Positions 1 to 8,586 of a DNA stretch of 64,000 bases are shown here, in pieces. The position numbers were made by a program, and so were the translations under genes. The stretch covers positions 1 to 64,000 of the forward strand of contig JANSWW010000001.1 in NCBI GenBank assembly GCA_024743275.1, read 5' to 3'. Positions within the stretch are counted from its first letter, which is position 1. Each line of letters begins with the position of its first letter. The notes under the pieces were generated by a model. The model was not told where the DNA came from and made no database searches. It saw only the letters and a program-made list of their open reading frames with translations. This stretch comes from Alphaproteobacteria bacterium. GTDB lineage: Bacteria > Pseudomonadota > Alphaproteobacteria > JANSWW01.

Positions 1-78
1 CACCCCGTCTCGAAGCGCGATAGCGCGTGAGACCAAATCCACCCCGTCTCGAAGCGCGCCAGCGCGTGAGACCAAATC
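1..78. repeat. 39-bp hairpin repeat, two tandem copies (array A)
   Basis: Two adjacent 39-bp units (1-39, 40-78). Each has an outer stem GTCTC/GAGAC and an inner stem GCGC/GCGC around a 4-nt loop (GATA in one, GCCA in the other), followed by ACCAAATC. The roughly 22 bp after the array (79-100) recur after array B at 359-380, so the duplicated module is larger than the 39-mer. The first copy starts at the window edge, so the array may extend further left. Confidence 0.85.
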
Positions 79-241
79 AAGAGTCGGGTTCGAACTTTCT
101 CCCCCTTGGGGCGCCACTTCTTCCTATCTCACGGCAAATCGCTTCGCTCATGCCTCCGATGGGGCGGCCTGCCGGCCGACGCGCGGTCGCGGGCTGGGCT
201 GGGCTGGGCGGTGCGTTCAAACTCTACCTCTCCGTCACCGC

Positions 242-358
242 CACCCCGTCTCGAAGCGCGATAGCGCGTGAGACCAAATCCACCCCGTCTCGAAGCGCGA
301 AAGCGCGTGAGACCAAATCCACCCCGTCTCGAAGCGCGAAAGCGCGTGAGACCAAATC
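242..358. repeat. 39-bp hairpin repeat, three tandem copies (array B)
   Basis: Three adjacent units (242-280, 281-319, 320-358) of the same 39-bp hairpin as at 1-78, with loops GATA, GAAA and GAAA. Differences between copies fall mainly in the loop, as expected for a folded REP-like element. A diverged single copy lies at 51739-51765. Confidence 0.85.
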
Positions 359-506
359 AAGCGTCGGGTTCGGATTTTCTTCCGCCGCGGCCAAAACAGC
401 CTGTTCAGGCCGGTCGGTGGGAATGAACGATCATCCCTTCGTCTTCCGTGCGGTCCAGTGTTCGACGGTCGGCCTCGGGTGGCTTCGGTGTTTCTTTGGA
501 GGGCTC

Positions 507-797
507 TTAAAGCGGAGCCCGCCTTGGCGAGCCCGCGCCTGACGCCGCATCGCGCTTCAGAGCCGATTCCAACTCGTTGGGATCGATGGTCAGGGTTCGC
601 ATGGACTTCTGATGCCCCGATTTCGCGGGTAGGTGCATCAGGGTCAGAGTTCGCCGATACGCCTGAAACGACAGGCCTTCCAGGAGTTCCTCGTCGGTTT
701 CCACCTCGTAGCCGCCCGGCGGGAAAACCTCGTCGACGTCACCGAGTTGGAATGGATTTACGAAGGTGACGGTCTTCTTTGTTGTGCGCACGGTCAT
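507..797 (-). CDS. Small protein of unknown function, 96 aa
   Basis: I do not recognise a named family. The protein is acidic in the middle (a GGYEVETDEELLEGLSF stretch at about residues 28-44) and reads like a real small soluble protein with no signal peptide or membrane segment. The start is an ATG preceded by a GGAG-like site. It lies downstream of the 48-aa gene on the same strand, with a strong GC hairpin between them, so the two may share a transcript with partial termination. The last dozen residues are Ala/Gly/Arg-rich and less protein-like. Function unknown. Confidence 0.7.
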   Translation of the reverse strand: MTVRTTKKTVTFVNPFQLGDVDEVFPPGGYEVETDEELLEGLSFQAYRRTLTLMHLPAKSGHQKSMRTLTIDPNELESALKRDAASGAGSPRRAPL

Positions 798-838
798 CGG
801 AAATCTCCGGATGGTGATGATGCCGGCGGTTGGGGAAG

Positions 839-864
839 ACGGAGGGGGATCGCCCCCCCTCCGT
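839..864 (-). terminator. GC-rich hairpin between two small genes
   Basis: A perfect 10-bp stem (ACGGAGGGGG / CCCCCTCCGT) with a 6-nt loop, just after the stop of the 48-aa gene and before the 96-aa gene. There is no good U-run, so it could be an attenuator or an mRNA-stabilising stem instead of a full terminator. Confidence 0.5.
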
Positions 865-872
865 TCCGCTGC

Positions 873-1019
873 CTAGGACTTCTGCGCAGGCGCGGCTTCG
901 TCCTCCTTCTTGGCGGGCTCTGCCGCCGGCTCGCCGACGACCGGCGCGGACTTCGTCTTGTCGTCCGGCTTTTCGTTGCTCTGAGCGGTTTGCGATACGG
1001 AGAATTTATTGAAAGACAT
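873..1019 (-). CDS. Very small hydrophilic protein, 48 aa
   Basis: An ATG-initiated frame encodes 48 residues. It begins MSFNKFSVSQTAQ and continues as a Lys/Asp/Glu/Ala/Pro-rich, probably disordered tail. An AGGGG ribosome site lies about 7 nt upstream, and an AT-rich region with a TATAAT-type -10 lies about 50 bp upstream, which supports expression. There is no signal peptide or membrane helix. I do not know a function. The neighbouring 96-aa gene downstream on the same strand is its only close partner. Confidence 0.65.
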   Translation of the reverse strand: MSFNKFSVSQTAQSNEKPDDKTKSAPVVGEPAAEPAKKEDEAAPAQKS

Positions 1020-1039
1020 AATGAACCCCTTGTTCGGGT

Positions 1040-1064
1040 AAAGCGGGCAATGATTTGCCGCTTT
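1040..1064. other. Hairpin with T-run in the leader region
   Basis: AAAGCGGGCAA pairs with TTGCCGCTTT, with one bulged G, and is followed on the + strand by a T-rich run. On the - strand it sits in the predicted 5' leader of the 48-aa gene. On the + strand it looks like a rho-independent terminator, but no + strand gene is seen before it. Confidence 0.4.
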
Positions 1065-1066
1065 TT

Positions 1067-1097
1067 ATTATATGATGCTGAGGATGTGTTTTCACAA
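1067..1097 (-). promoter_or_regulatory. Candidate promoter for the small-gene pair
   Basis: On the - strand there is a perfect TATAAT (1067-1072) and a TTGTGA-like -35 (1092-1097), 19 bp apart, in an AT-rich island that contrasts with the surrounding high GC. The spacer is long, so this is only a candidate. Confidence 0.35.
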
Positions 1098-1703
1098 TGT
1101 CTTTAGAAATGTTTATTTATAAAATAAAAGTCGCCATTATTATTTTCTGGTAATCAATATTTAGCCTTGGGGAGATGTCTTTTTGACCTGGCTGGGGCAC
1201 AACGGCGCCGAATCCAGGGCTGAGCCCAGGTTGGTCGCCTAATCGACATGTTTGTAGCGCGACCATGTGGCCGGTCGCCCGGGGCCGCGATTGCCGCTCG
1301 ATCCGGTCCAGGCTTTTTATGACCCGTCAGGGCGCGCTTTCTTCCGCCGCGTCGGTCAGGCCGAGCCTCAAGGGCAACTCGGTGTTTTCGTTCGGCAATA
1401 TGGTTTGACCGGCGGGCGCGCGGTCGAGTCCTGGCACGCGGGTTCAACAGCCAGCCCCTCCCGTCTCTACCAACCCGCCTCTACCAACCCGCCTCTACCA
1501 ACCCGCCTCTACCAACCCGTCTTGAAAAAGTCGGATAGGACGGTCGATTGCCCGGCGCCAGCGGTCGAAACCATTGACCCAAAGCACCGAACGCGGCCTA
1601 TGCACGGACACTCTATTCGGAGCGTGTCGGTATGGGCCGCCGAGTAGGGGGCCGCCGAGAAGGGGCCACTGAGTTGGGTTGACGCCGGAGCAAGAGACGA
1701 GAA
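1098..1703. other. Intergenic region
   Basis: About 600 bp with no supported gene. It begins AT-rich (to about 1170), then becomes GC-rich. It holds the 14-bp tandem repeat at 1467-1522 and the leader of the downstream quinone reductase gene. Open frames here lack a ribosome site and have no family-like sequence. Confidence 0.55.
1467..1522. repeat. 14-bp tandem repeat, four copies
   Basis: Four head-to-tail copies of CTACCAACCCGCCT (the last has one change, GT for GC). A simple tandem repeat, likely variable in copy number. Confidence 0.85.
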
Positions 1704-2288
1704 ATGCATGTTCTGACCGTTTTGGATCATCCGGATCCGAACTCCTTCTCCGCCGCCGTGGCGCGCCGGTTCATGGACGGCGCCTCGGCCGTGGGGCATA
1801 CGGTGGAGTTGGCCGACCTGAACGCGGAAGGCTTCGATCCGCGCTGGACCGACGCCGACACCGTGGCGAATGGCGGGGGAACCGCCCCGGCCGATGTGCG
1901 ACGCGAACAAGAACGGATCGCGCGGGCCGACGCCATTGGGCTGGTGTTCCCGCTGTTCTGGTGGGGCATGCCGTCGGTGATCAAGGGCTGGGTCGATCGT
2001 GTTTGGTGCTGGGGCTGGGCCTATGACCAGTTGGAGGATCCCGAGAAATCTCTGCAGCGCCCCCGAACCGGCGTTCTCCTGGTTCCCGCGGGCGCCCGGT
2101 CCGACGAGATGGAGACCCAAGGCTATCAGGCCGCCCTGGAAACCGCCTGGATCAAGGGCACATTCGGGTATTTCGGCTTCGCCAAACGACGGCTGGAAGT
2201 GCTGAACGGCTCGACCGGGTCCGAGCCTCGTCGCAAGGCGCTGCTGGAACGCGCCTATCAGGCCGGCGTCACGCTGGAGAAACCCTGA
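1704..2288 (+). CDS. Flavodoxin-fold NAD(P)H:quinone oxidoreductase-like protein
   Basis: 194 aa, the usual length for the Flavodoxin_2/NQO-type family of FMN- or FAD-binding NAD(P)H-quinone reductases. The N-terminus (MHVLTVLDHPDPNSFS) is the typical first strand and phosphate-binding loop with the HP-x-x-x-S signature. FPLFWWGMPSVIKGWVDRV at about 84-102 is the conserved P-x-x-W-x-x-P-A-x-x-K-G-W-x-D block that forms the flavin and substrate site. It is probably a soluble cytoplasmic two-electron reductase of quinones or similar electrophiles. It is a single-gene unit, convergent with the kinase gene downstream. Confidence 0.88.
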   Translation: MHVLTVLDHPDPNSFSAAVARRFMDGASAVGHTVELADLNAEGFDPRWTDADTVANGGGTAPADVRREQERIARADAIGLVFPLFWWGMPSVIKGWVDRVWCWGWAYDQLEDPEKSLQRPRTGVLLVPAGARSDEMETQGYQAALETAWIKGTFGYFGFAKRRLEVLNGSTGSEPRRKALLERAYQAGVTLEKP

Positions 2289-2314
2289 TCATGCGGGTTT
2301 GACACGGTGCGCCG

Positions 2315-3823
2315 TCAGACGGCGTGAGCGGCCGTGGAGTCCGTCGCCGCGGGGTCGTTCTTCGGCAGTCTGATCCTGACGGTGGTGCCCTCGCCCACCC
2401 GGCTTTCGATCGTCAGCTCCCCTTGGTGGAGATGGATCAGCGATTTCGCGATATACAACCCAAGTCCGGTTCCTTCATGGGAGAGAAGGGCGCTTTCCCG
2501 CGATTGGGTGAACGGCTCGGTGATCTTTGCGACGTCCTGCGCCGGGATGCCGATGCCCGTGTCGGCGACGACGATCTCAAGGTCCCCGGCACCGGTTTTC
2601 TCGGCGGTGACGCTGATGCTTCCGCCGGCATCTGTGAATTTCACCGAATTGCTGAGCAGATTGATCAAGACCTGACGCAGGGCCCGTTCATCGCAGTCGA
2701 AGATGAAACAGTCGTCCTCCCCGTGGGGGTATCGGAGGGTGATGCCCTTTTCCTCGGCTGTTGTCTGAACGGCGTTCACGGCGGATTTGATCGGGCGACA
2801 GATCTCGATCGGCTCGATCTCAAGGCTCAGCGCATGCGCCTCGATCTTCGAGATGTCGAGGATGTCATTGATGATCTCCAGCAAGTGATGGCCGGATGAG
2901 TGAATGTTCTCGCAATACTCCCGATAGGACGGCGGAAGTTTCCCCTTTATGCCCAGCTCCATCAGTTCGGAATAGCCGATGATGGCATTGAGAGGAGTCC
3001 GCAACTCGTGGCTCATATTGGCGAGGAATTCGGATTTCGCCTGATTGCTTTGCTCGGCTCTGGCAAGCGCGATTTCCAGAGAACGCTCACTGTCCCGCAG
3101 GCGTTCTTCGAATTGTGCCCGCGCATCCGTCATTCTCTGGAATACCTCGGACAAATTCTGAATGTCCGGTTCTTTTACTTTGATATCGCCCGAAATGACG
3201 ACACCATCGTCGGCGAATTTCGTCATTTGCTCCGAAAGTGTTTTCAGTGGTTGGCTGATTCGGGACGCCATGAAGATCGCGATACCGGTTCCGGTCAGCA
3301 TCATCACGGCGGCGATGATGATCAGTTCGCGCCGCGACGAGTCGATCAGCTCCTCGATCGCGACCTCGTTGACCCCGATATGAAGCCGGGCATCCATGCC
3401 TTCGATGAGCGGTGCGACCGTTTCGGCACCGCTCCGGCCTTCGAATACGTACTGTTTTGCCGTGCCGGCGACGGTGATGCCGGTCTCGCCGCCGTCGCTC
3501 CAGTCCTGCGCGAGCGCTTTCGGAAAGCCGCCTTCGAAGGAGTGGGCGAACAGCCGTCCATCGAAATCGGTGACGAAGATATAGTCGATCCCCTTTTCCT
3601 CGGAGACGACGCGGCGCAACAGGTCGGCGGTCTTCAGGAACTCGCCGTCGATGGTGTTCTGGGCCACGCTCTCGGCCATCGCACGGACGATGGTCTGAAC
3701 CCACTCGTCCTGGACCGTCGTCAGATTGCCCCGCAAAGAATTGCTTTGGTTGACCACGATGAGCGTGATCATCGTGAAGGTGACGGCGACCAGCAGCAGC
3801 GCTATTCGAACCGAAAGCCGCAT
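2315..3823 (-). CDS. Membrane sensor histidine kinase, paired with PhnD-like binding protein
   Basis: 502 aa. TM1 is at about 5-25, a periplasmic sensor region at about 30-165 (it has a cache-like [13 protein letters not shown] stretch), TM2 at about 166-187, then a HAMP-like linker. HisKA follows with the phospho-acceptor SHELRTPLN (His272), then a HATPase_c domain with N box, DTGIGI and GTGLGL. No receiver domain is attached and no response regulator gene is adjacent. The gene lies 19 bp downstream of a secreted substrate-binding protein gene on the same strand, so the pair is probably one operon in which the binding protein presents a ligand to the kinase. The ligand is not known. Confidence 0.92.
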   Translation of the reverse strand: MRLSVRIALLLVAVTFTMITLIVVNQSNSLRGNLTTVQDEWVQTIVRAMAESVAQNTIDGEFLKTADLLRRVVSEEKGIDYIFVTDFDGRLFAHSFEGGFPKALAQDWSDGGETGITVAGTAKQYVFEGRSGAETVAPLIEGMDARLHIGVNEVAIEELIDSSRRELIIIAAVMMLTGTGIAIFMASRISQPLKTLSEQMTKFADDGVVISGDIKVKEPDIQNLSEVFQRMTDARAQFEERLRDSERSLEIALARAEQSNQAKSEFLANMSHELRTPLNAIIGYSELMELGIKGKLPPSYREYCENIHSSGHHLLEIINDILDISKIEAHALSLEIEPIEICRPIKSAVNAVQTTAEEKGITLRYPHGEDDCFIFDCDERALRQVLINLLSNSVKFTDAGGSISVTAEKTGAGDLEIVVADTGIGIPAQDVAKITEPFTQSRESALLSHEGTGLGLYIAKSLIHLHQGELTIESRVGEGTTVRIRLPKNDPAATDSTAAHAV

Positions 3824-3842
3824 CCCTTCCCGTCTCCCCGTC

Positions 3843-4838
3843 TCATTGCCCGGTGGTCAGAAGCCCGAACGCAACCAACCAGTTCTGCAATTCCCCGTAA
3901 TCCGCGGGGGAGGCGGCCTGGAAACCGTTGGGCATCTCGGTTTCGTCCCAATTGTAGAGCCGGGTCCTTTCGGCGCCGAGCGGATCGAAGGCAAGCAAAG
4001 CCTTCAGCACATCGTCAATCACCCCCGGGGGCACGTTCTTGTTGGCGGCGATTCCGCTGGAGGGATAGAAGGCCGACATGTGGAGAATTCGGACAAGGCC
4101 CTGTTCGGCCATATTGGCGGCCATGGTGTCTTGCATGCCGCAGGCATCGGCCTCCCCCTTGATGACCGCATTGGCGCAGTTGAGGTGGGAGCCTGTATAG
4201 GCATAGGAGCGGAGGTCGCTCAGCATCAGCCCATTCTTCTGGAGAACGATCCGCGGTATCAGATGCCCTTGCGTCGACGAAACGGACCCGAACGCAAGCC
4301 GTTTTCCTTCCAGTTCCGCCACCGATCCGATGGCACTGTCCGGCCTCACCACGATAGCGGACCGGTATTCGGCCTTGTTGCTCTTGTTGACCCCGCGGGC
4401 AATGATCTGTGCCCCGTGTTTGGTATACGCTTCGATGAACGAGACCGCTCCGATCGCGGCGAAATCCACAACCCCCCGCCCAAGATCCTCGACGATGGAG
4501 GAATTCTTGCTCGTGAACTTCAGCTTGAACCGATGCCCGGTCTTCTCGGAGAGATATTCGAGAAAGGGTAGGTATTGCCGGGCATCCTCGAGCGGTCCCG
4601 ACCGGATGTCGAATCCAAAACTCAAAACATCGGGATTCCGGGGAGTGGATTCTTTATTCTCAGGTCGTTCTGTCCGGGATCGTTCTGTCCGGGATCGTTC
4701 TATCCGGGGCCGTTCCGCTTCATCGACCCCGATCGTGTCGTTCGGGTCGATGACCGTCGGGCCGTTTGCCCGGGCGGAAAAAGACGCGCACAAGGCCAGC
4801 ATGGAGATCAGAACAATCATAATCCGGTGTTCGGCCAT
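3843..4838 (-). CDS. Secreted PhnD-like substrate-binding protein
   Basis: 331 aa with a signal peptide (n-region MAEHRIM, hydrophobic core, cleavage near SARA-NG at about 25). Residues from about 68 match the phosphate/phosphite/phosphonate periplasmic binding family: a [24 protein letters not shown] start, then a [17 protein letters not shown] block and a [16 protein letters not shown] block. Residues 42-57 are a charged linker containing an RTERS repeat, specified by a 15-bp tandem repeat in the DNA. No ABC permease or ATPase gene is adjacent; the partner is the histidine kinase gene 19 bp downstream. I infer a sensory role and not import. It may bind an oxyanion, but that is not shown. 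Confidence 0.88.
   Translation of the reverse strand: MAEHRIMIVLISMLALCASFSARANGPTVIDPNDTIGVDEAERPRIERSRTERSRTERPENKESTPRNPDVLSFGFDIRSGPLEDARQYLPFLEYLSEKTGHRFKLKFTSKNSSIVEDLGRGVVDFAAIGAVSFIEAYTKHGAQIIARGVNKSNKAEYRSAIVVRPDSAIGSVAELEGKRLAFGSVSSTQGHLIPRIVLQKNGLMLSDLRSYAYTGSHLNCANAVIKGEADACGMQDTMAANMAEQGLVRILHMSAFYPSSGIAANKNVPPGVIDDVLKALLAFDPLGAERTRLYNWDETEMPNGFQAASPADYGELQNWLVAFGLLTTGQ
4666..4710. repeat. 15-bp in-frame tandem repeat inside the binding-protein gene
   Basis: Three copies of CGTTCTGTCCGGGAT (the third diverged) encode a repeated five-residue R-T-E-R-S motif in the linker after the signal peptide. The period is a multiple of three, so copy changes would keep the frame. Confidence 0.85.
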
Positions 4839-5225
4839 GACGTTTCCCGCCTACGCTGCCCTGGACTTTACCTGTGCATCTAGTCACATGACCAAAGTTG
4901 GTTCAACTATCCTAATGTCTACCTGTAAATCAAAGGGGGAATTTCCAAGTTTTCCACGTCAATTGCGGTCTTTCAGGTGAATTAAATCTGGGGTTCTGTC
5001 GCGTCACTTTCTTAACGGATTCTATTTTTTTATATGATAAATTTTATTTTATTGAATATTTATTGTCATTTTTCTGTCTATCTGGGCGAATTTCTGCGGC
5101 CTTGTTTGTTTTTTAATCGCTGTGGGGTCGGTCGTCGATCCCGAGAACGAGTTGATCTTCCATTACACTGTCCCCTTGCCGAGAAGCCGGGCGCGCCTTA
5201 TCTCCCGACGCCGAGCCTCCACCGG
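4839..5225. other. AT-rich intergenic region upstream of the binding-protein gene
   Basis: 387 bp. The part at about 4980-5120 is strongly AT-rich for this genome, with runs of T and A. It should hold the promoter of the leftward binding-protein/kinase operon and the 3' end of the next kinase gene. No gene is supported here. Confidence 0.6.
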
Positions 5226-6656
5226 TCAGGCGGTACCGGCGCTCCGGGCCGGGAAGATCACGCGCACCGAGGTACCCTGATCCACCTCGCTCTCGACGAT
5301 CAGCGTGCCGCCATGCATGTCGACCAGCTTCTGGGTGATGGCGAGGCCGAGCCCGGTGCCTTCCTTATTCCTTGTCTCGGCGTTTTCGAGTTGTTCGAAG
5401 GGAAGCAGGACCCTTGCCAGATCCTCTTCCGCGATTCCCACGCCGGTATCGGTGACCTCCAGGGCGATGCGCCCCGCTCCGGCGGGGAAAGCCCGCAACC
5501 TGACTTGGCCGCCCATCGGCGTGAACTTGACCGCGTTGGACAGCAGATTGAGCAGGATCTGCTTCACCTTGAGCCGGTCCGCCCAGAGCGGCGGCAGCCT
5601 CTCGGCGACATCGAAGGTGAGTTCCACGCCCTGTTTCGAGGCCCGCGCCTGGACAAGGCGCTCGCATTCCCCCGCGAGGACGGGGAGGTCGATCTCCTCG
5701 TATTCGAGCTCGACCTCTCCGGCCTCGATCTTCGAGAGGTCGAGAATCTCCGAGATCAGCTTCAGGAGATGTTCGCCCGCCCCGCGAATCAGAGAGACAT
5801 ACTCCTGATTCTTCGCACTGCCGACCGGCCCGAACATCTGACTTTCCAACACCTGGGAGAAGCCGATCACCGCGTTGAGCGGCGTGCGGAATTCATGGCT
5901 CATGTTCGACAGGAAATTGGATTTCGCCCGACTGGCCTGTTCCGCGGCGAAGCGGGCCTGTTCCAGGTTCTCCAGTTCCCGGTTGCGCAGGTCGATCAGT
6001 TTTTGCAGCTCGGCCTGGTTCCGCGAGACGGCCTTGGTCAATTTCGTTTGGCGCAGGAACATCAACAACAGAACACCGGAGACCAGCAGGGCGGCGACGG
6101 CGATGACCTGATAGATCATCTGCAGGCGGTATTCGCCTTTCTGGAACTCGATGAAGTTCTTTTGGAAATCGATCCAGATGTCCGTTTCGATCTGCTCGGT
6201 CTCCCAGTGGATGACCCGCAAATTCTCCCGCAGGTGCGCCATCCGGGCGTCGTCGATCTCCAACATGGCGTCCTCGATGAGGACCAGATTCTCGCGGATG
6301 AGCGGGACCACCGTTTCCACCAGCCGGTCGTTCTCGATGTATTCGCTGAACACGAAGCCGAGGGACGCCTCGGTGTAGTCGAGGGCGTCGTAGACGAGCG
6401 CCTCGTCGCCGGTGCGCAGCGCCATCAGATAGGTCTCGAAACCGCGCCGGTTGAGGCTGGAGACCTTCAAGGTCAAGCGCATGGAGTCGGTCATGCGCAT
6501 GGTGTTTTCGGCTTCGACCAGCCGTTCCGGCGTCTGGTCGTTCGCATGGTACAGATAGCCGCCGAGCGCGCCGAGAAAGAGGAAAAGGCCGACGGCGATT
6601 TTGAGAATGTTGGGCAAGTCTAGTTGAACTCTATCCGCTTGATCATCCACATCCAT
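5226..6656 (-). CDS. Membrane sensor histidine kinase, paired with molybdopterin-oxidoreductase-like protein
   Basis: 476 aa from an ATG that overlaps the upstream gene by 37 bp; a TTG at 6617, just past the upstream stop, is the alternative start. TM1 is at about 17-35, an all-helical periplasmic domain at about 40-178, TM2 at about 181-201, a coiled coil at about 205-245, HisKA with SHEFRTPLN (His254), and a HATPase_c domain with DTGVGI and GTGLGL. No HAMP, PAS or receiver domain is evident and no response regulator is adjacent. The overlap with the secreted SUOX-fold gene suggests the two proteins act together, with the secreted protein as a possible sensor partner. Confidence 0.9.
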   Translation of the reverse strand: MDVDDQADRVQLDLPNILKIAVGLFLFLGALGGYLYHANDQTPERLVEAENTMRMTDSMRLTLKVSSLNRRGFETYLMALRTGDEALVYDALDYTEASLGFVFSEYIENDRLVETVVPLIRENLVLIEDAMLEIDDARMAHLRENLRVIHWETEQIETDIWIDFQKNFIEFQKGEYRLQMIYQVIAVAALLVSGVLLLMFLRQTKLTKAVSRNQAELQKLIDLRNRELENLEQARFAAEQASRAKSNFLSNMSHEFRTPLNAVIGFSQVLESQMFGPVGSAKNQEYVSLIRGAGEHLLKLISEILDLSKIEAGEVELEYEEIDLPVLAGECERLVQARASKQGVELTFDVAERLPPLWADRLKVKQILLNLLSNAVKFTPMGGQVRLRAFPAGAGRIALEVTDTGVGIAEEDLARVLLPFEQLENAETRNKEGTGLGLAITQKLVDMHGGTLIVESEVDQGTSVRVIFPARSAGTA

Positions 6657-7108
6657 TTCGGAAGGTTGACCTGATAGGCCTCGAGTTTGGGATCGTAATC
6701 CGGGAAGATGATCCGCATCGGGCCTTTGTTCTCGAGGCGCATATAGCTTCCGTTCACCTTCGTCGCGATCAGGATCCTGAGGGCGTCCCATTCCGCCTTT
6801 TCGAAGGTGATCTCGTAGTCGTCGATCGCGGTCATGGTGATCGTTGTGACGCCCGGGTCGCCGAAATGAGCCGCGAAGTCGCGCATCCACACGCCCGTAT
6901 AAAGATCCGCTTTCTTTTCATAGGGATTATAGGCGTCGATTTCCGCCGTTCCGATGGCTTCGATCTCGGCGACGGTCACCCGGCTCTTTGCATTGTCGGC
7001 GATCGCGCCGAGCAGCCGGATCTTGGCCGAGCCGTCCGCGTCGCGGGCCAGAACCGGCGATCCCACGATGGTGCAGACCAGCACCAACAGGCTGATGAAG
7101 ACTCTCAT
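6620..7108 (-). CDS. Secreted molybdopterin-oxidoreductase-like (SUOX-fold) protein without metal-ligand Cys
   Basis: 162 aa beginning MRVFISLLVLVCTIVGSPVLA, a Sec signal peptide cut after about residue 21. This start was chosen because upstream in-frame codons do not resemble the protein. The mature part has the pattern of the Oxidored_molyb (sulfite-oxidase fold) family: a YTGVWMRDF strand/helix, a T-A-I-D-D-Y-E block and a GPMRIIFP strand. The only cysteine is in the signal peptide, so the usual Mo-coordinating Cys is missing and catalysis is unlikely. It overlaps a histidine kinase gene. I infer that it is a periplasmic signal-input protein; its ligand is unknown. Confidence 0.78.
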   Translation of the reverse strand: MRVFISLLVLVCTIVGSPVLARDADGSAKIRLLGAIADNAKSRVTVAEIEAIGTAEIDAYNPYEKKADLYTGVWMRDFAAHFGDPGVTTITMTAIDDYEITFEKAEWDALRILIATKVNGSYMRLENKGPMRIIFPDYDPKLEAYQVNLPKWMWMIKRIEFN

Positions 7109-7347
7109 GCTTCGATCCCACTTTTCCAACACGAACCATATACCCCAAATTGGTTTATGAGACCTTAATCGACCTTCACCGGTATGGCTGCCTTGAGCGA
7201 CGAGTATAGGTCCTATGCATCGGGTTGTGGCGCCCACCGAGAAGCCCCGTGCCTTTCGGTTGTGACGCCGGACGGTTATGGCCAAGATGACAGCGGCGAA
7301 TCCTCCAGGTTGGGGGATGGAGGGGGACGGATGGGCAGGGAGAGGGC

Positions 7348-8586
7348 ATGAGGCGGGACCCAGACCCGGCGATCCTCGGCAAACATCGGATCGAGGCCGC
7401 GACGGCGCGGCGGGTTCTGCTGGACCGGCAGGGGCTCTTGCGGCCGTTTCGGTCGCGGCTCACCCGGGCCGGGCTCGCGGAGGAGATCGGTCAACTGGGC
7501 TTTGTCCAGGTCGACTCGGTGAAAACCGTCGAGCGCGCCCATCACATGATCCTGTTTTCCCGTAATCACCGCTACAGTCCCCGGCAATTGGTCAAACTGC
7601 TGGAGACCGACCGGGCGCTCTTCGAGAATTGGACCCATGACGCCGCCGTCATCCCGAGCGCTTTCTATCCCTACTGGCGGGCCGCTTTCGAAACCCGCAA
7701 GGAGCGCCTTTTCCGTCGGTGGCGGGACTGGCATGGCGACGGGTTCCTGGCGGAGATCGACACGGTCCTCGACCATGTCGGCACGCATGGACCGACCCGT
7801 GCCCGGGACCTGCGCCCCGAGGAGGCGGGGCCGCGCGGCGGCTGGTGGAATTGGGCACCGAGCAAGGTGGCGCTGGAATTCCTCTGGCGCACCGGGCAGT
7901 TGGCGGTCACCAGGCGGGAGGGCTTCGAGAAGCTCTATGATCTGGCCGATCGCGTGATCCCGGAAGAGCATCGCGGCCACCATCCCGACCGGGCGGCCCT
8001 GGTCGACTGGGCCTGCCGCTCGGCCCTCGATCGTCTCGGTTTCGCAACGGCGGGTGAGTTGGCCGCCTTCTGGGATCTGATCGGGGTCGAGGAGGCCAAG
8101 GCCTGGGTCGCGGCCCGGACCGGGCGCGATCTCGTCCCGGTGATCCAGGGGTCGGTGGACGGGTCGCGCGACCGGGAGGCCGTGACCACCGAGGCGGTTT
8201 TGGCGGCATCGGAGGATTTGCCGACCCCCTCGGGCGCGGTCCGGGTGCTCAGCCCCTTCGACCCTGTGATCCGGGACCGGAAAAGGCTGAAAAGGCTGTT
8301 CGGCTTCGATTACCGGATCGAGATCTTCGTGCCCGAGGCCCAGCGGAAATACGGATATTATGTCTTTCCGCTCCTCGAAAAAGACCGCTTCGCCGGTCGG
8401 ATCGACATGAAGGTGGACCCGGACACGGGGAAGCTCGCGGTCAAGAACATCTGGTGGGAGTCCTGGGTGCGGTCGCCGGCGGCACGCGCCGACCGGCTGG
8501 TCGCGGAATTGGAGGAGGTGGCGGCCTTTGCCGGTGCCGACGGGGTTTCCCTGGGCGCCCTAACGGCCCGTGCGATTGAGTCATGA
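7348..8586 (+). CDS. ycaQ: YcaQ/AlkX-type DNA glycosylase (HTH_42 family)
   Basis: 412 aa, full length for the HTH_42 (YcaQ) family of winged-helix DNA glycosylases, which remove N7-alkylated purines and unhook interstrand crosslinks in E. coli YcaQ. The QxD catalytic motif is seen as Q54-V-D56 in FVQVDSVKTVERAHHMILFSR. The family's later blocks are present, including the SPFDP-x-x-x-DR-x-R-x-x-x-LFGFDYRIE stretch at about residue 300. An ATG start follows GGGAGAGGG. It appears to be a single-gene unit, divergent from the SUOX-like/kinase pair across about 240 bp. The family assignment is firm; the exact lesion specificity is not known from sequence. Confidence 0.88.
   Translation: MRRDPDPAILGKHRIEAATARRVLLDRQGLLRPFRSRLTRAGLAEEIGQLGFVQVDSVKTVERAHHMILFSRNHRYSPRQLVKLLETDRALFENWTHDAAVIPSAFYPYWRAAFETRKERLFRRWRDWHGDGFLAEIDTVLDHVGTHGPTRARDLRPEEAGPRGGWWNWAPSKVALEFLWRTGQLAVTRREGFEKLYDLADRVIPEEHRGHHPDRAALVDWACRSALDRLGFATAGELAAFWDLIGVEEAKAWVAARTGRDLVPVIQGSVDGSRDREAVTTEAVLAASEDLPTPSGAVRVLSPFDPVIRDRKRLKRLFGFDYRIEIFVPEAQRKYGYYVFPLLEKDRFAGRIDMKVDPDTGKLAVKNIWWESWVRSPAARADRLVAELEEVAAFAGADGVSLGALTARAIES

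Larger units (their letters stand above)
1..506. other. Gene-poor left edge
   Basis: No convincing gene is seen. Long open frames here are a by-product of high GC and repeats. Contents are the two hairpin-repeat arrays, a short GGGCT tandem run near 190-211 and unique DNA. Confidence 0.6.

Noticed and set aside
1..358. CRISPR array
   Set aside because: The 39-bp units are directly abutting with no spacers, and no cas genes are present.
27..542. Open reading frame of 171 codons across the left-end repeats
   Set aside because: It is made largely of the 39-bp repeats (length 13 codons per unit), lacks a ribosome site and has no protein-like conservation.
1154..1447. 97-codon frame on the - strand in the intergenic region
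   Set aside because: Arg/Pro-rich composition with no ribosome site, typical of a chance frame in high-GC DNA.
1467..1522. Regulatory iterons or an origin
   Set aside because: No replication-initiator gene or DnaA-box cluster is nearby; the 14-bp repeat is a plain tandem duplication.
2900..4162. Long + strand frame over the kinase and binding-protein genes
   Set aside because: It lies antisense to two clearly recognised genes and has no domain pattern.
5034..6623. 529-codon + strand frame
   Set aside because: Antisense to a histidine kinase with all expected motifs.
6620..7108. Active sulfite-oxidase-type enzyme
   Set aside because: There is no cysteine in the mature protein to bind molybdenum.
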